From assembly GCF_019794555.1 (NCBI RefSeq), contig NZ_JAIMEP010000004.1, positions 62,001 to 126,000 of the forward strand: a DNA stretch of 64,000 nucleotides, given 5' to 3'. The translations under genes and the position numbers were made by a program. This DNA comes from Streptococcus suis (lineage in GTDB: Bacteria > Bacillota > Bacilli > Lactobacillales > Streptococcaceae). The notes under the pieces are model-generated. The model was given only the letters and a program-made list of their open reading frames with translations, did no database searches and was not told the origin of the DNA. Below, one piece after another: positions 28,405 through 37,862 of this stretch (positions within the stretch are counted from its first letter, which is position 1; every line of letters starts with the position of its first letter).

Positions 28405-29496
28405 ATGGCTAAGGTTCAAGATATTACAAGAGAATCATGGATTCTTTCAACTTTCCCAGAATGGGGAACTTGGCTCAACGAAGAAATTGAAGAAGAAGTA
28501 GTGCCTGAAGGCAATTTTGCTATGTGGTGGCTAGGAAACTGTGGTGTTTGGATTAAGACACCGGGCGGAGCCAATGTGGTCATGGATCTTTGGTCATCTC
28601 GCGGTAAATCAACTAAAAAAGTAAAAGACATGGTCTGGGGCCACCAAATGGCTAACATGGCAGGTGTGCGGAAATTGCAACCAAACTTGCGTGTGCAACC
28701 GATGGTCATCGACCCATTTGCCATCAATGAATTGGACTATTATTTGGTATCTCACGTTCACAGTGATCACATGGACATCAGCACCGCTGCGGCCATTATC
28801 AACAATCCAAAATTGGACCACGTCAAATTTGTCGGCCCAGTTGAGAGTGGCGATATTTGGGAAAAATGGGGTGTTCCAGCTGACCGTATCATCCGTATCG
28901 CACCAGGCGATAGCTTTGAATTCAAAGACATCAAGGTCCACGCTGTAGAATCCTTCGACCGTACTTGCTTGGTGACCTTGCCAATCGAAGGTTATGACGA
29001 AAATGGCGGTAAATTAGCAGGACTTCCTGTGACAGATGAACTCATGGCTCGCAAGGCAGTCAACTATGTCTTTGAAACGCCTGGCGGAACCATCTACCAC
29101 GGTGCAGACTCCCACTTCTCAAACTACTTTGCAAAACACGGTCGTGACTTCAACATCGACGTTGCTATCAACAACTACGGTGACAACCCAATCGGTATCC
29201 AAGACAAGATGACCTCAATCGACCTTCTCCGTATGGCGGAAAACTTGCGTGCTAAGGTAATCATCCCTGTTCACTACGACATCTGGTCTAACTTCATGGC
29301 GTCAACAGATGAAATCTTGCAGATCTGGAAAATGCGTAAGGAACGCTTGCAATACGATTTCCATCCATTCATCTGGGAAGTTGGTGGCAAGTATACTTAC
29401 CCGATGGACAAGGACCGCATTGAATACCATCATCCACGCGGTTTCGACGACTATTTCTTGGAAGATTCCAATATTCAATTCAAGGCTTTATTGTAG
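28405..29496 (+). CDS. ulaG: L-ascorbate-6-phosphate lactonase
   Basis: Metallo-beta-lactamase-fold lactonase, 363 aa, opening L-ascorbate-6-P to 3-keto-L-gulonate-6-P, the step before UlaD. The metal motif is SHVHSDHMD near residues 117-125, with further ligands at HGADSHFS and PVHYDIW. ATAGGAGGATGACAA precedes the ATG. It is transcribed separately from ulaA-F but under a matching operator. Confidence 0.94.
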   Translation: MAKVQDITRESWILSTFPEWGTWLNEEIEEEVVPEGNFAMWWLGNCGVWIKTPGGANVVMDLWSSRGKSTKKVKDMVWGHQMANMAGVRKLQPNLRVQPMVIDPFAINELDYYLVSHVHSDHMDISTAAAIINNPKLDHVKFVGPVESGDIWEKWGVPADRIIRIAPGDSFEFKDIKVHAVESFDRTCLVTLPIEGYDENGGKLAGLPVTDELMARKAVNYVFETPGGTIYHGADSHFSNYFAKHGRDFNIDVAINNYGDNPIGIQDKMTSIDLLRMAENLRAKVIIPVHYDIWSNFMASTDEILQIWKMRKERLQYDFHPFIWEVGGKYTYPMDKDRIEYHHPRGFDDYFLEDSNIQFKALL

Positions 29497-29563
29497 TCAA
29501 TACATGGAGGCAGGACAGAGGTTCTGCCTTTTTCCAACAGAATAGCTACTATTCCCAAAGACA

Positions 29564-29586
29564 TAGAAAACGCTTTATGGTATAAT
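29564..29586 (+). promoter_or_regulatory. Transketolase promoter with cre-like site
   Basis: TAGAAAACGCTTTA (29564-29577) fits the catabolite-response element pattern well and lies immediately upstream of an extended -10, TGGTATAAT (TATAAT at 29581-29586). CcpA bound here would block RNA polymerase. Confidence 0.6.
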
Positions 29587-29616
29587 GAAAACATGACTTT
29601 ATAAAAGGAGAAAATC

Positions 29617-31587
29617 ATGTCAAATCTTTCAGTCAATGCGATTCGATTCCTTGGTATTGATGCCATTGAGAAATCGAAATCAGGTCACCCTGGCATCGTT
29701 ATGGGTGCAGCCCCAATGGCTTATAGCCTCTTTACTAAAGAACTTCGTGTAAATCCATCCCAACCGAATTGGATTAACCGTGATCGTTTCATCTTATCAG
29801 CTGGCCATGGCTCCATGCTTCTTTATGGCCTCCTTCATTTGTCAGGATTTGAAGATGTCACAATGGATGAAATAAAGAATTTCCGTCAATGGGGTTCAAA
29901 AACACCAGGTCACCCAGAATTTGGTCATACAACAGGTGTAGATGCGACTACAGGTCCTCTTGGACAAGGGATTTCAACTGCGACAGGATTTGCGCAAGCA
30001 GAGCGTTTCCTTGCAGCTAAGTACAACCGCGATGGCTTCCCAATCTTTGATCATTATACTTACGTTATCTGTGGTGATGGGGACTTGATGGAAGGTGTTT
30101 CCTCAGAGGCTGCTTCTTATGCAGGGCTTCAAAAATTAGAAAAACTCATCGTTCTCTATGATTCAAATGACATCAACTTGGATGGTGAAACGAAGGATGC
30201 CTTTACAGAAAGTGTTCGTACACGTTACGATGCATATGGTTGGCATACAGACCTCGTAACAGATGGTACAGATGTAGATGCCATCTTTGCGGCTATTGAA
30301 AAAGCAAAAGCTGCTGGTAAACCATCACTTATCGAAATCAAGACAGTTATTGGTTATGGTTCACCAAATAAAGCTGGAAGCAATGCGGCTCACGGTGCTC
30401 CTCTTGGTCCAGAAGAGGCAGAAGCAACTCGTAAGGCACTTGATTGGAACTATGCTCCGTTTGAAGTTCCAGCTGAAGTCTATGCAGACTTCAAAGCTAA
30501 TGTAGCTGACCGTGGAGCAGCTGCGTATGATGCTTGGGTGAAATTGGTGGAAGACTACAAAGTAGCACATCCAGAATTGGCTGCAGAAGTAACAGCTATC
30601 TTGGAAGGTCGTGAATTGGCTGAGTTGACAGAAGCTGATTTCCCTGTCTATGAAAATGGTTTCTCACAAGCAACTCGTAACTCATCACAAGATGCAATAA
30701 ATGCAGCAGCGGCTGTATTACCAAATTTCTTTGGTGGTTCAGCTGACTTGGCACACTCAAATATGACTGTCATTAAGGGGGAAGGACTTCAAGACTCTGC
30801 TAATCCTCTGAATCGCAATATCCAATTCGGTGTGCGTGAATTTGCTATGGGTACTATCTTGAATGGTATGGCAGCACACGGTGGACTTCGCGTTTTCGGT
30901 GGGACCTTCTTCGTCTTCTCAGACTATGTGAAGGCAGCAGTTCGTTTGTCAGCCCTTCAAGGTCTTCCTGTGACTTATGTCTTCACGCATGACTCAATTG
31001 CAGTTGGTGAAGATGGTCCAACTCACGAGCCGATTGAGCACTTGGCAGGACTTCGTGCTATGCCAAACCTCAACGTTTTCCGTCCAGCAGATGCGCGTGA
31101 AACACAGGCAGCTTGGTACTTGTCATTGACCAGCAAATCAACACCATCAGCCCTTGTTCTCACTCGTCAAAACTTGACAGTTGAAGAAGGAACAGACTTT
31201 GACAAGGTTGCCAAAGGTGCTTACGTGGTCTATGAAGCAGCAGGCTTTGATACAATCCTTCTTGCATCTGGTTCAGAAGTGAACTTGGCTGTAAAAGCTG
31301 CCAAGGAACTAGAAGCAGCAGGCACTAAGGTTCGCGTGGTTTCTGTGCCATCAACTGAACTCTTCGATGCACAAGACGCTGCCTACAAGGAAGAGATCCT
31401 TCCAAATGCTATCCGTCGTCGCTTGGCCATTGAAATGGGTGCAACTCAAAGTTGGTACAAGTATGTCGGTCTTGATGGTAAAGTTCTTGGTATCGACACG
31501 TTCGGTGCCTCAGCTCCAGCCCAAACAGTTATTGACAACTATGGCTTCACAGTAGAAAATGTTGTGAAATTGGTTGGCGAATTGTAA
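29617..31587 (+). CDS. tkt: Transketolase
   Basis: Thiamine-diphosphate enzyme of the pentose phosphate pathway, 656 aa. The ThDP motif is GDGDLMEG...NDINLDG, the substrate-site His are in KSGHPG and the H-G-S loop, and the C-terminal half carries the pyrimidine domain ([13 protein letters not shown]). It follows ulaG and would consume D-xylulose-5-P from ascorbate. The cre-like promoter and strong ribosome site (AAAGGAGAAAATC) suggest sugar-regulated, abundant expression. A chromosomal paralogue elsewhere is possible. Confidence 0.94.
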   Translation: MSNLSVNAIRFLGIDAIEKSKSGHPGIVMGAAPMAYSLFTKELRVNPSQPNWINRDRFILSAGHGSMLLYGLLHLSGFEDVTMDEIKNFRQWGSKTPGHPEFGHTTGVDATTGPLGQGISTATGFAQAERFLAAKYNRDGFPIFDHYTYVICGDGDLMEGVSSEAASYAGLQKLEKLIVLYDSNDINLDGETKDAFTESVRTRYDAYGWHTDLVTDGTDVDAIFAAIEKAKAAGKPSLIEIKTVIGYGSPNKAGSNAAHGAPLGPEEAEATRKALDWNYAPFEVPAEVYADFKANVADRGAAAYDAWVKLVEDYKVAHPELAAEVTAILEGRELAELTEADFPVYENGFSQATRNSSQDAINAAAAVLPNFFGGSADLAHSNMTVIKGEGLQDSANPLNRNIQFGVREFAMGTILNGMAAHGGLRVFGGTFFVFSDYVKAAVRLSALQGLPVTYVFTHDSIAVGEDGPTHEPIEHLAGLRAMPNLNVFRPADARETQAAWYLSLTSKSTPSALVLTRQNLTVEEGTDFDKVAKGAYVVYEAAGFDTILLASGSEVNLAVKAAKELEAAGTKVRVVSVPSTELFDAQDAAYKEEILPNAIRRRLAIEMGATQSWYKYVGLDGKVLGIDTFGASAPAQTVIDNYGFTVENVVKLVGEL

Positions 31588-31598
31588 TAAAATGTCAG

Positions 31599-31624
31599 AA
31601 ACAGCCTTTCGGGGCTGTTTTTCA
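31599..31624 (+). terminator. Transketolase terminator
   Basis: AACAGCC and GGGCTGTT pair around TTTCG and are followed by TTT; a compact intrinsic terminator 12 bp after the stop codon. Confidence 0.8.
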
Positions 31625-31670
31625 AGTTCGTTTCAATTGTTATGGAAAATACTGTGTGATTTTGAACATT

Positions 31671-31790
31671 GATACTCTTCGAAAATCAACATTATCCGTT
31701 GTCAAGAGCCTTGATGAGTGAAAAACTCCAGTCGGCCTGTAACCTTGAAATGAGATAGTAACAGAGTTCTATCTTCGGCGTAATGACGGG
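31671..31790 (+). repeat. RUP-like dispersed intergenic repeat, copy A
   Basis: Begins ATACTCTTCGAAAATCAAC and continues through TATCCGTTGTCAAG, GCCTTGATGAGTG and GAGTTCTATCTTCGGC. It aligns nearly base for base with the minus-strand sequence at 11787-11906 and partially with 13467-13560. It is non-coding and lies just upstream of the IS110 element. Confidence 0.65.
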
Positions 31791-31830
31791 AGTGGGAAAG
31801 AACTCGACCAGTCTAAAACATACTAAGATT

Positions 31831-32059
31831 AGTAGTGAGGAAATCTCCGATGGGAGAAAGTACTCACTACTTTTTCTTTATGATAAAGTAGAGGTGTCTT
31901 GTTAAGTCGTGGGACTTTTTGACGCTAGACGTCGCAACAAAAACTGGCAAGGCACCTGTTTTAGAAAGAATGTTATCAAAGTATGTGGGACGCCAGACGT
32001 CGAGTATTGAAAATGACATCACTAAAACAAGGAATCATTCAAGACAAAGAGGTAATATC
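31831..32059 (+). ncRNA. IS110 non-coding end, candidate bridge RNA
   Basis: This 229-bp leader holds ordered RNA structure: a perfect 9-bp stem AGTAGTGAG/CTCACTACT (31831-31871) with an inner TCTCC/GGAGA stem; a second long-range stem AGGTGTCTTG (31892-31901) with CAAGGCACCT (31948-31957) around a 46-nt internal loop; and two near-identical mini-hairpins GACGCTAGACGTCG (31921) and GACGCCAGACGTCG (31989). IS110 elements encode a bridge RNA with two recognition loops in this position. Assignment is inference from context and foldability. Confidence 0.45.
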
Positions 32060-33262
32060 ATGCGAGTAGTATTTGGGATTGACGTGAGTAAGGTAAGTTC
32101 AGAAGTAGCCATTCTAGTCAATGGCGAGAAGGTTCATAACTACACCATGTCCAATGATGCCATTGGCTTTTCTCGGCTACTTGGCGATTTGAAAACCGTC
32201 CACAAGCCTGAAACCATCTTTGAAGCAACAGGCGTTTATTCTCGTCGTCTTCAAACTTTTCTAGAAGATAATGGCTATGCTTATACACGGCTCAATCCCT
32301 TAGAAGCTAAGAAGCAACTGGATAGCTTGCGTGTGCGGAAAACAGATCAAATTGACGCTGAAAAACTGGCTCAGTCTCAGTTTGTACTGAATCGTAAACC
32401 GACATATGTCCAAGAAGAAGTCTATCAAAATCTGCGAGATTTAAGTCGATTCTATCAGAATCTGACCGAGGACATTGTTCGGGCTAAAAACCGCCTGCAC
32501 AAGGTCTTACAGGTCACTTTCCCTGAATTGGAAAATATCTTGTCAACACCAACTGGTGAACAATACTGGAACTTAGTTATAGCTTTTCCTTGTAAGGACT
32601 TCGTGCTTGAGCTAAGCAAGGATAAACTCTTAGAAAGCATTCGTCAATCCACTTCAAAACGGATTTCGGACAAGCGTGTGGCGTACTTAGCCGAAAAGCT
32701 GATAGCACTAGCTAATCAATCTTATTGTGCCGTCAAGAAAACCTCTCCAATGCTGGAAGAGGTCCGTTACTATACAAAAGAATTGCTTAGACTTTCTGAA
32801 CAGAGACAGGCAGTCTTAGACGAAATGGTGGAACTAGCTCAGCCATTACCTGAATATGACATTCTGCGCTCTATTCCTGGAATAGCTGAGACTACTGCAA
32901 CAAGTATTATTGGTGAACTGGGAGATATTCGCCGTTTTCAGTCTGCCAATCAAATTAATGCCTTTATCGGTATTGACCTGAGACACTATGAATCTGGTAA
33001 CTTCCTCGCTAAGGAACACATTACCAAGCGTGGCAATCCCTACGCTAGAAAGATTCTGTTCAAATGTATTCACAATATTGCTTCAGCCAGTCATACCAAT
33101 CCTTGCCATATCGCAGACTTTTATGAGAAACGAAAAAGACAATCGCAAACGACTTCAACGAAGCCGCACACGATTGCCTCCATACATCGTCTCATTCGGA
33201 CAATGTATTACCTCATTATGCATAACAAACTTTACGATTACGCTTCAACCCAAAATCGATAA
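32060..33262 (+). CDS. IS110-family transposase
   Basis: DEDD-type serine recombinase of IS110 elements, 400 aa. The start at 32060 follows AGAGGTAATATC and begins FGIDVSK, the first catalytic Asp; upstream in-frame codons belong to the non-coding end. Other RuvC-like residues are in FEATGVY and RKTDQIDAEKLA. The C-terminal Transposase_20 domain reads SIPGIAETTATSIIGELGD, then the HYESG motif with the probable catalytic Ser and HITKRGNPYARK. The gene appears intact. Element ends could not be fixed because IS110 elements lack clear terminal inverted repeats. Confidence 0.92.
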   Translation: MRVVFGIDVSKVSSEVAILVNGEKVHNYTMSNDAIGFSRLLGDLKTVHKPETIFEATGVYSRRLQTFLEDNGYAYTRLNPLEAKKQLDSLRVRKTDQIDAEKLAQSQFVLNRKPTYVQEEVYQNLRDLSRFYQNLTEDIVRAKNRLHKVLQVTFPELENILSTPTGEQYWNLVIAFPCKDFVLELSKDKLLESIRQSTSKRISDKRVAYLAEKLIALANQSYCAVKKTSPMLEEVRYYTKELLRLSEQRQAVLDEMVELAQPLPEYDILRSIPGIAETTATSIIGELGDIRRFQSANQINAFIGIDLRHYESGNFLAKEHITKRGNPYARKILFKCIHNIASASHTNPCHIADFYEKRKRQSQTTSTKPHTIASIHRLIRTMYYLIMHNKLYDYASTQNR

Positions 33263-33917
33263 AACTGTTTATGCTCTATCATTGTAACACCTTATCAAAA
33301 AATTTCAACATAAGGTGTTGGTTTTGTATACACTTTTTTCACTAAACTTTAGTCCAAAAGAAAACAATTTCCTTATTTTGACTATTGAACTCAAAATATT
33401 TTTCGTCAAATACCTTGATGGACTTGACAAATGGTAGAAAAAGAGTTCGTCAACAATTTTTCGTTTTAAGTTGTTGAGCTGAAACAGTCTATCCCCAGAC
33501 TGTTTCACTCCCACCACCGCACAGCTCCAAAGGTTCGAGGAACCTTTGGAGGTTGGAGATAAAGCGAACTTTGTTCGCAACAGTCGTTATGGTCAGATTT
33601 GGAGTGTGAAACACGAACTGCTGAGATTTGCTGTGCAAATCTTATCTCCTACCTTTAACAGTCTCCCAGACTGTTAAAGCCAATCAACCACTGCGCTGAG
33701 ATGTTGACACGAACTCTGAGAAGCGAGGCTGGACTTTCTGCCCAGCCTCAATATTTCCAGCCTTCAACTATCTCCCAGATAGTTGACGATAGGCTACTTT
33801 TGATTTTCATTGAGTATGACAATCAAAAAAAACGCACAATGATTATTCTAATGGAGAGATATCATCCTGCGTTTGTGTTGAGCGCTTTTAATTGTAGTTG
33901 CCTATTGGTTTAAAAAA
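33263..33917. repeat. Hairpin-rich gene-free region downstream of the IS110 transposase
   Basis: After the transposase terminator, seven clean stem-loops occur in about 300 bp: 33481-33506, 33527-33551, 33564-33578, 33624-33642, 33654-33678, 33725-33749 and 33765-33785. Three share the design xxACxxTCT-CCC-AGAxxGTxx, and one segment, read on the minus strand, repeats the sequence next to the leuS hairpin (TTTATCTCCAACCTCCAA). A repeat end, rc ATACTCAATGAAAATCAA, lies near 33800. No reading frame is credible. Confidence 0.6.
33286..33325 (+). terminator. IS110 transposase terminator
   Basis: Perfect 10-bp arms AACACCTTAT (33286-33295) and ATAAGGTGTT (33310-33319) followed by GGTTTTG. Confidence 0.7.
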
Positions 33918-35258
33918 TCAATAGGGAAATAAAATATCATAGATAAGTTTGAAGTTGAGTAAGGTTAATATGAAAGCCACAAGGTAGCCGAAAAGAGTGT
34001 TCCAACGGGCATTAACCATATTTCCCATTATTTTGGGGTTAGACGTAAAGTAAACAAGTGGAAAGATAGAAAATGGCAGAGCAAGTGAGAGGAATACTTG
34101 TGAATAGACAATTAGTTGATCTAGAACGGCTTCATTATCCCCGTAAAATACAGCAACAATGACTACTGGTAATAAGGCTAAGAGTCGAGTTGTTAATCGG
34201 ATACTCCATTGTGGGAGTTTGAGGTTAAGAAAGCCTTCTGTGACAATCTGTCCAGTCAGTGTTCCTGTGATGGTTGAATTCTGACCACTAGCCAATAAAG
34301 CGACTGCAAATAAAGTTGATAAGAAGCCGCTAGCAATACTCCCTGCAACTGAGGAGTCATTGAGTGCATTATACATTTGTGAAAATGCACTGATATCACT
34401 AGAGTGTCCGTAAAATAGTGTGGCTCCAAGAATGAGAAGTAAAGAATTGACAAAAAATGCTAGGCTTAGTTGTAAGTTTGAATCCCAACTCATAAAGCGT
34501 ACCGCTTCAGAGATTGACTTATTATCTTCATAATTTACTTTCCGTGTCTGTGAAATGGACGAGTGCAGATAGAGATTGTGTGGCATGACTGTAGCGCCAA
34601 TGATACCAAGAGCTAGAGTTAGTTGGCTATTAGTAGTAGTTTGATGAAGGTTGAATATAGAGAGATGAGGAAGATATCCGTGTAGAATCCCTGAAAAACT
34701 AGGTTTGGACAATGCTACTAGATAAATGAAAATGCCTAGAATAGTTAAAATTAACGTTGTTACCACGGCTTCTATTTTTCGAAAACCCAATTTCATCAGT
34801 GACAAGAGTAAGAATACATCCAGTATGGTAATGAGAATGGAGAACAGTAATGGCCAGCCAAAGAGTAAATGAAGAGCAATACCAGAACCAATAACCTCAG
34901 CCAAATCAGTCGCCATTAAGGCTAATTCTATGACGATAAACAGCAGATAGCGTAGCCAACTAGGTAAATGTGCTGCTGTCATTTGGGCTAAATCTTGGCG
35001 AGTAACAATACCTAACTTTCCGGCCATTTGTTGCAGTTGCATGGCAATAAGAGAAGATATCAAGATAACAGATAATAAAAGGTATTTATAACTGGCACCA
35101 CCTATAACACTAGTAATCCAGTTCCCTGGATCCATATAACCAACAGCTACTAGTGCTCCAGGTCCTAAAAATGCCTTTAGAGTCTTGAAAAAACCACCAT
35201 TTTTTGGAACAGCAATACTTTGATTTACTTCACTAAGCGATATTTTTGTTTTTTTCAT
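33918..35258 (-). CDS. mntH: Nramp-family Mn(II) transporter
   Basis: Proton-coupled divalent metal importer, 446 aa, with about eleven membrane segments. The metal-site motif of TM1 is visible as GYMDPGNW near residues 41-48, and TM6 carries the [10 protein letters not shown] motif. A promoter on the minus strand (TTAACA, 17 nt, TATAAT near 35290) lies upstream. It provides a second Mn route beside troABCD; Nramp transporters in streptococci are often favoured at acid pH. Confidence 0.93.
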   Translation of the reverse strand: MKKTKISLSEVNQSIAVPKNGGFFKTLKAFLGPGALVAVGYMDPGNWITSVIGGASYKYLLLSVILISSLIAMQLQQMAGKLGIVTRQDLAQMTAAHLPSWLRYLLFIVIELALMATDLAEVIGSGIALHLLFGWPLLFSILITILDVFLLLSLMKLGFRKIEAVVTTLILTILGIFIYLVALSKPSFSGILHGYLPHLSIFNLHQTTTNSQLTLALGIIGATVMPHNLYLHSSISQTRKVNYEDNKSISEAVRFMSWDSNLQLSLAFFVNSLLLILGATLFYGHSSDISAFSQMYNALNDSSVAGSIASGFLSTLFAVALLASGQNSTITGTLTGQIVTEGFLNLKLPQWSIRLTTRLLALLPVVIVAVFYGDNEAVLDQLIVYSQVFLSLALPFSIFPLVYFTSNPKIMGNMVNARWNTLFGYLVAFILTLLNFKLIYDILFPY

Positions 35259-35672
35259 AGTGTCACTTCTTTCTGATGAAAGATATTATAACAGAAAAAA
35301 ATCAATTTGTTAACAATGTTTAAGTTATTTATTTGGTACACCTAAAACGTTAGATGCTAACGAATCCAATTTGCAATAAAATAGAAATCATTGTACCCAG
35401 AGGAGTTGATTTCTTGCATTGGATTGGAAAAAAGGGAAGGAGTTCGATTCGATTTTGTAGTTTCAAGACGGAAGATAATTTGCGTCACTTTTAAGAACTT
35501 AAATCATCATCTGAGTATATGAGGTTACTGGCTTAGCCATCAATTCGATTCTTCAAAGTTGGAGAGGGTATCACGCTAAAGTATGGTTACTTATTCTCAA
35601 GTATCTTTATTTCTTTTTCGAAATTTCCATTAGCGAAAGAGTTCGTTTCGGATTTTCTGATATAATAGACCT
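35259..35672. other. mntH-tadA divergent region
   Basis: It contains the minus-strand mntH promoter and, at the other end, the tadA -10 (TATAAT, 35661-35666) placed so that transcription should begin at the tadA ATG. The middle (35390-35640) has no recognisable gene, hairpin array or repeat. Confidence 0.5.
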
Positions 35673-36197
35673 ATGCACTATACAGACGAAGAAAAAGAAT
35701 ATTTTATGAGACAAGCCTTAGAAGAGGCACGAAAATCCCTTGAAAAAGATGAAATCCCAATCGGTTGCGTTATTGTGAAGGAAGGGCAGATTATTGGTAG
35801 AGGCCACAATGCTCGTGAAGAGCTCAATCAGGCAATTATGCATGCTGAAGTTATGGCGATTCAAGAGGCTAATCGTGTTGAGGGGAATTGGAGGTTGCTT
35901 GAGACCACACTTTTTGTGACAATTGAACCCTGTGTCATGTGTAGCGGGGCTATTGGTCTCGCACGCATTCCAAGGGTGATTTATGGAGCCACCAATCAAA
36001 AGTTTGGTGCTGCTGGGAGTCTTTATGATATTTTAGCGGACGTCCGTCTGAATCATCGAGTAGAGGTGGAAAAGGGAATATTGGAAGAGGAGTGTGCCCA
36101 AATGATGCAAGATTTTTTCAGACAACGTAGGGAGAAGCAAAAAGCTGATAAGCTGGCTACTAAATCCCTAGTGGTAAATTCTCAAAGTAAGTTCTAG
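35673..36197 (+). CDS. tadA: tRNA adenosine(34) deaminase
   Basis: Zinc deaminase converting A34 to inosine in tRNA-Arg, 174 aa as read. The active site is HAE at residues 57-59 and PCVMC (86-90). There is no ribosome site: TATAAT ends six bases before the ATG, so the message is probably leaderless. The last seven residues and the stop codon come from the terminal repeat of an IS30 element; without it the frame would read through to KSLVDQS-stop, found on the far side of the insertion. The catalytic core is intact. Confidence 0.92.
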   Translation: MHYTDEEKEYFMRQALEEARKSLEKDEIPIGCVIVKEGQIIGRGHNAREELNQAIMHAEVMAIQEANRVEGNWRLLETTLFVTIEPCVMCSGAIGLARIPRVIYGATNQKFGAAGSLYDILADVRLNHRVEVEKGILEEECAQMMQDFFRQRREKQKADKLATKSLVVNSQSKF

Positions 36198-37708
36198 TTC
36201 CCGTCCTTCCAGAAGTTACTTTGAGAAAACTGCATAAAATCAACAGAATTTAGTCTCAGACTAAGTTCTGTTTTTGACTACAAATGTTGATAATAGTGAG
36301 TTTTAGGGTTGAAAATGTTGAAAAAAAGAGTACACTAAAGTTACTGGCTCTGAGACGTCTCAAAGTAAGTTCTAGTTATCTGGAATTTGGGATGGGACAA
36401 GTTCCTTTCTATTTTGAAATTATTTTTTAATAAAAACTAGCGATTACTTATCTAGTAATCGAGGTGATTGGATGACGTTCTCAGGGTCAATTTTAGAGAT
36501 ACCCAAAAGTGTTGCCAATTCCTCCCCGTAGGTAAATGTAAAGAGTTCATAAGCCGATTTTCCGTTGAAAGACGCCCGTTTGACGCTGTTGACATGCGAA
36601 CAAACCGGGTTGATGTCATCCTGTGTCAAGTTATCAAAGCTAGTTCCTTTAGGGAGAATATCTCTGATAAGTGTGTGATTCTTCTCAATTCTCCCCTTCT
36701 GGTCAGAACGATTGGGATCACAGAAGAAGAGTTTAGATTCTCCACGAACATCCATTTCGATATCGTCCACTCTGGCGAACTCACCGCCATTGTCGGTCAG
36801 AATGACAGGGAATATTTCGCAGAAGTCGATTTCTTTCTGATGTAGGTCATTCTTGATAGCGTAGATGTGTTTAGCGACCTCATTAGCTGTTTTATTATCA
36901 AGTAACCGAGCGAAGATAAAGTTGCAGTAGGAGAGATTAAAGGTGAGAAGCAGCTTTCCGCCGATCCGTCCAGTAACGGTGTCCATTTCCAGCCAGTAGC
37001 TGATGCCTTTCTCTGTTAGAAAGCGTTGGAAATCCTCGTAAGACCGTCCTTCTTTAGCTGTTTTAGGAATGGGTTGGAGGTTTCTAGTTCTCCGTTTTCT
37101 GAATTTCACAACACGGGGGAAATCAATAGGCTTTGTGGAAAGATATCCTTTTTCAAGGTATCTGTAGATAGAAGCTCTTGAAGCCGACAGTTCATTTGAT
37201 GCGATGATGTGGTTGAGGTGTTGTCCCTTTTGGATGGCAGAAGAGACAATCTCGTCCATGCGATAGAATTCTTCCTTGTTTAGGGCAACACCTGTTCTCG
37301 AATCTGAGAGCTTAGCTTCATAATCAAGCTGAGCTCTTTTGGCGTAGTAGAACTGTTTTTGGTATCCACAGTTCAATCTCTTTTTCGGACAGGCATTACA
37401 AACGTAAGGAGCCTTTTTAAGTAGAGGGCAGGCCTCACAATTAGAGGTTGTAGAGTTCTCTTTAACCACCCTATTTCTCCGAACTTCTTTTGAGATTGTG
37501 GACGGGTCTTTTCCTAACTTAGCAGCTATAGCTGAGAAGGGCTTTAGCTGTTCAATTCCTATTTGAATATCATTGCGATCAGAGAGAGTTAAGTGTTTGT
37601 TTTTCATTGTCAGTTACCAACTTGTCCCATAGTAAGTTCTACCTTATTTTTTTGTCTCAGTCTAATTTCCGGTTTTGGTGTTAGACTAGAACTTACTTTG
37701 AGAATTTA
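36175..37708. mobile_element. IS30-family insertion sequence in the tadA 3' end
   Basis: The element is bounded by perfect 23-bp inverted repeats at 36175-36197 and 37686-37708 (outer end TAAATTCTCAAAG). The flanks are GGCTACTAAATCCCTAGTGG (36155-36174) on the left and GGCTAAATCCCTAGTGG (37709-37725) on the right, a long target duplication with a 3-bp difference. A further copy of the end word TCTCAAAGTAAG lies inside at 36358, and a hairpin formed by the left end with an inverted partial copy occupies 36178-36226. Confidence 0.85.
36444..37607 (-). CDS. IS30-family transposase
   Basis: DDE transposase, 387 aa. The N-terminal HTH (FSAIAAKLGKDPSTISKEVRR, residues 28-48) is followed by a cysteine-rich knot (CEACPLL...CNACPKKRLNC), a second HTH, and the catalytic core: Asp in EMDTVTGR, Asp in ILTDNGGEF and Glu in DQKGRIEKNH. 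It reads against tadA. It appears intact and is enclosed by matching terminal repeats, so the element may be active. Confidence 0.93.
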   Translation of the reverse strand: MKNKHLTLSDRNDIQIGIEQLKPFSAIAAKLGKDPSTISKEVRRNRVVKENSTTSNCEACPLLKKAPYVCNACPKKRLNCGYQKQFYYAKRAQLDYEAKLSDSRTGVALNKEEFYRMDEIVSSAIQKGQHLNHIIASNELSASRASIYRYLEKGYLSTKPIDFPRVVKFRKRRTRNLQPIPKTAKEGRSYEDFQRFLTEKGISYWLEMDTVTGRIGGKLLLTFNLSYCNFIFARLLDNKTANEVAKHIYAIKNDLHQKEIDFCEIFPVILTDNGGEFARVDDIEMDVRGESKLFFCDPNRSDQKGRIEKNHTLIRDILPKGTSFDNLTQDDINPVCSHVNSVKRASFNGKSAYELFTFTYGEELATLLGISKIDPENVIQSPRLLDK

Positions 37709-37748
37709 GGCTAAATCCCTAGTGGATCAATCCTAATCGATTCCCCAC

Positions 37749-37862
37749 TTGCACTCTAGTCAAATTGTGTTATAATAATAATCGGAGCAACATTCGTGCG
37801 TGAAGCGGGTCAGGGGAGGAATCCAGCAGCCCTAAGCGAAGTCGGGTGTGTGCTCTTTTTTT
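37749..37862 (+). ncRNA. ffs: Small signal recognition particle RNA with its promoter
   Basis: The universally conserved SRP core GGTCAGGGGAGGAATCCAGC, followed by AGCCCTAAGC, is present at 37807 onward. The RNA spans about 37785-37855, with terminal pairing of GAGCA near the start and TGCTC at the end, then a T run. The promoter TTGCAC (37749-37754), 16 nt, TATAAT (37771-37776) is included. It is the 4.5S-like partner of Ffh; location after tadA is typical for streptococci, here separated by the IS30 element. Confidence 0.92.

Noticed and set aside
31919-32059. N-terminal extension of the IS110 recombinase
   Set aside because: Family proteins begin just before FGIDVSK; the upstream codons lie in the structured non-coding end and lack a ribosome site.
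33701-33913. 70-codon frame in the hairpin-rich region
   Set aside because: It runs through several stem-loops and has no ribosome site or family resemblance.
35259-35400. Mn riboswitch (yybP-ykoY) ahead of mntH
   Set aside because: The leader between promoter and start codon is too short and lacks the conserved paired loops.
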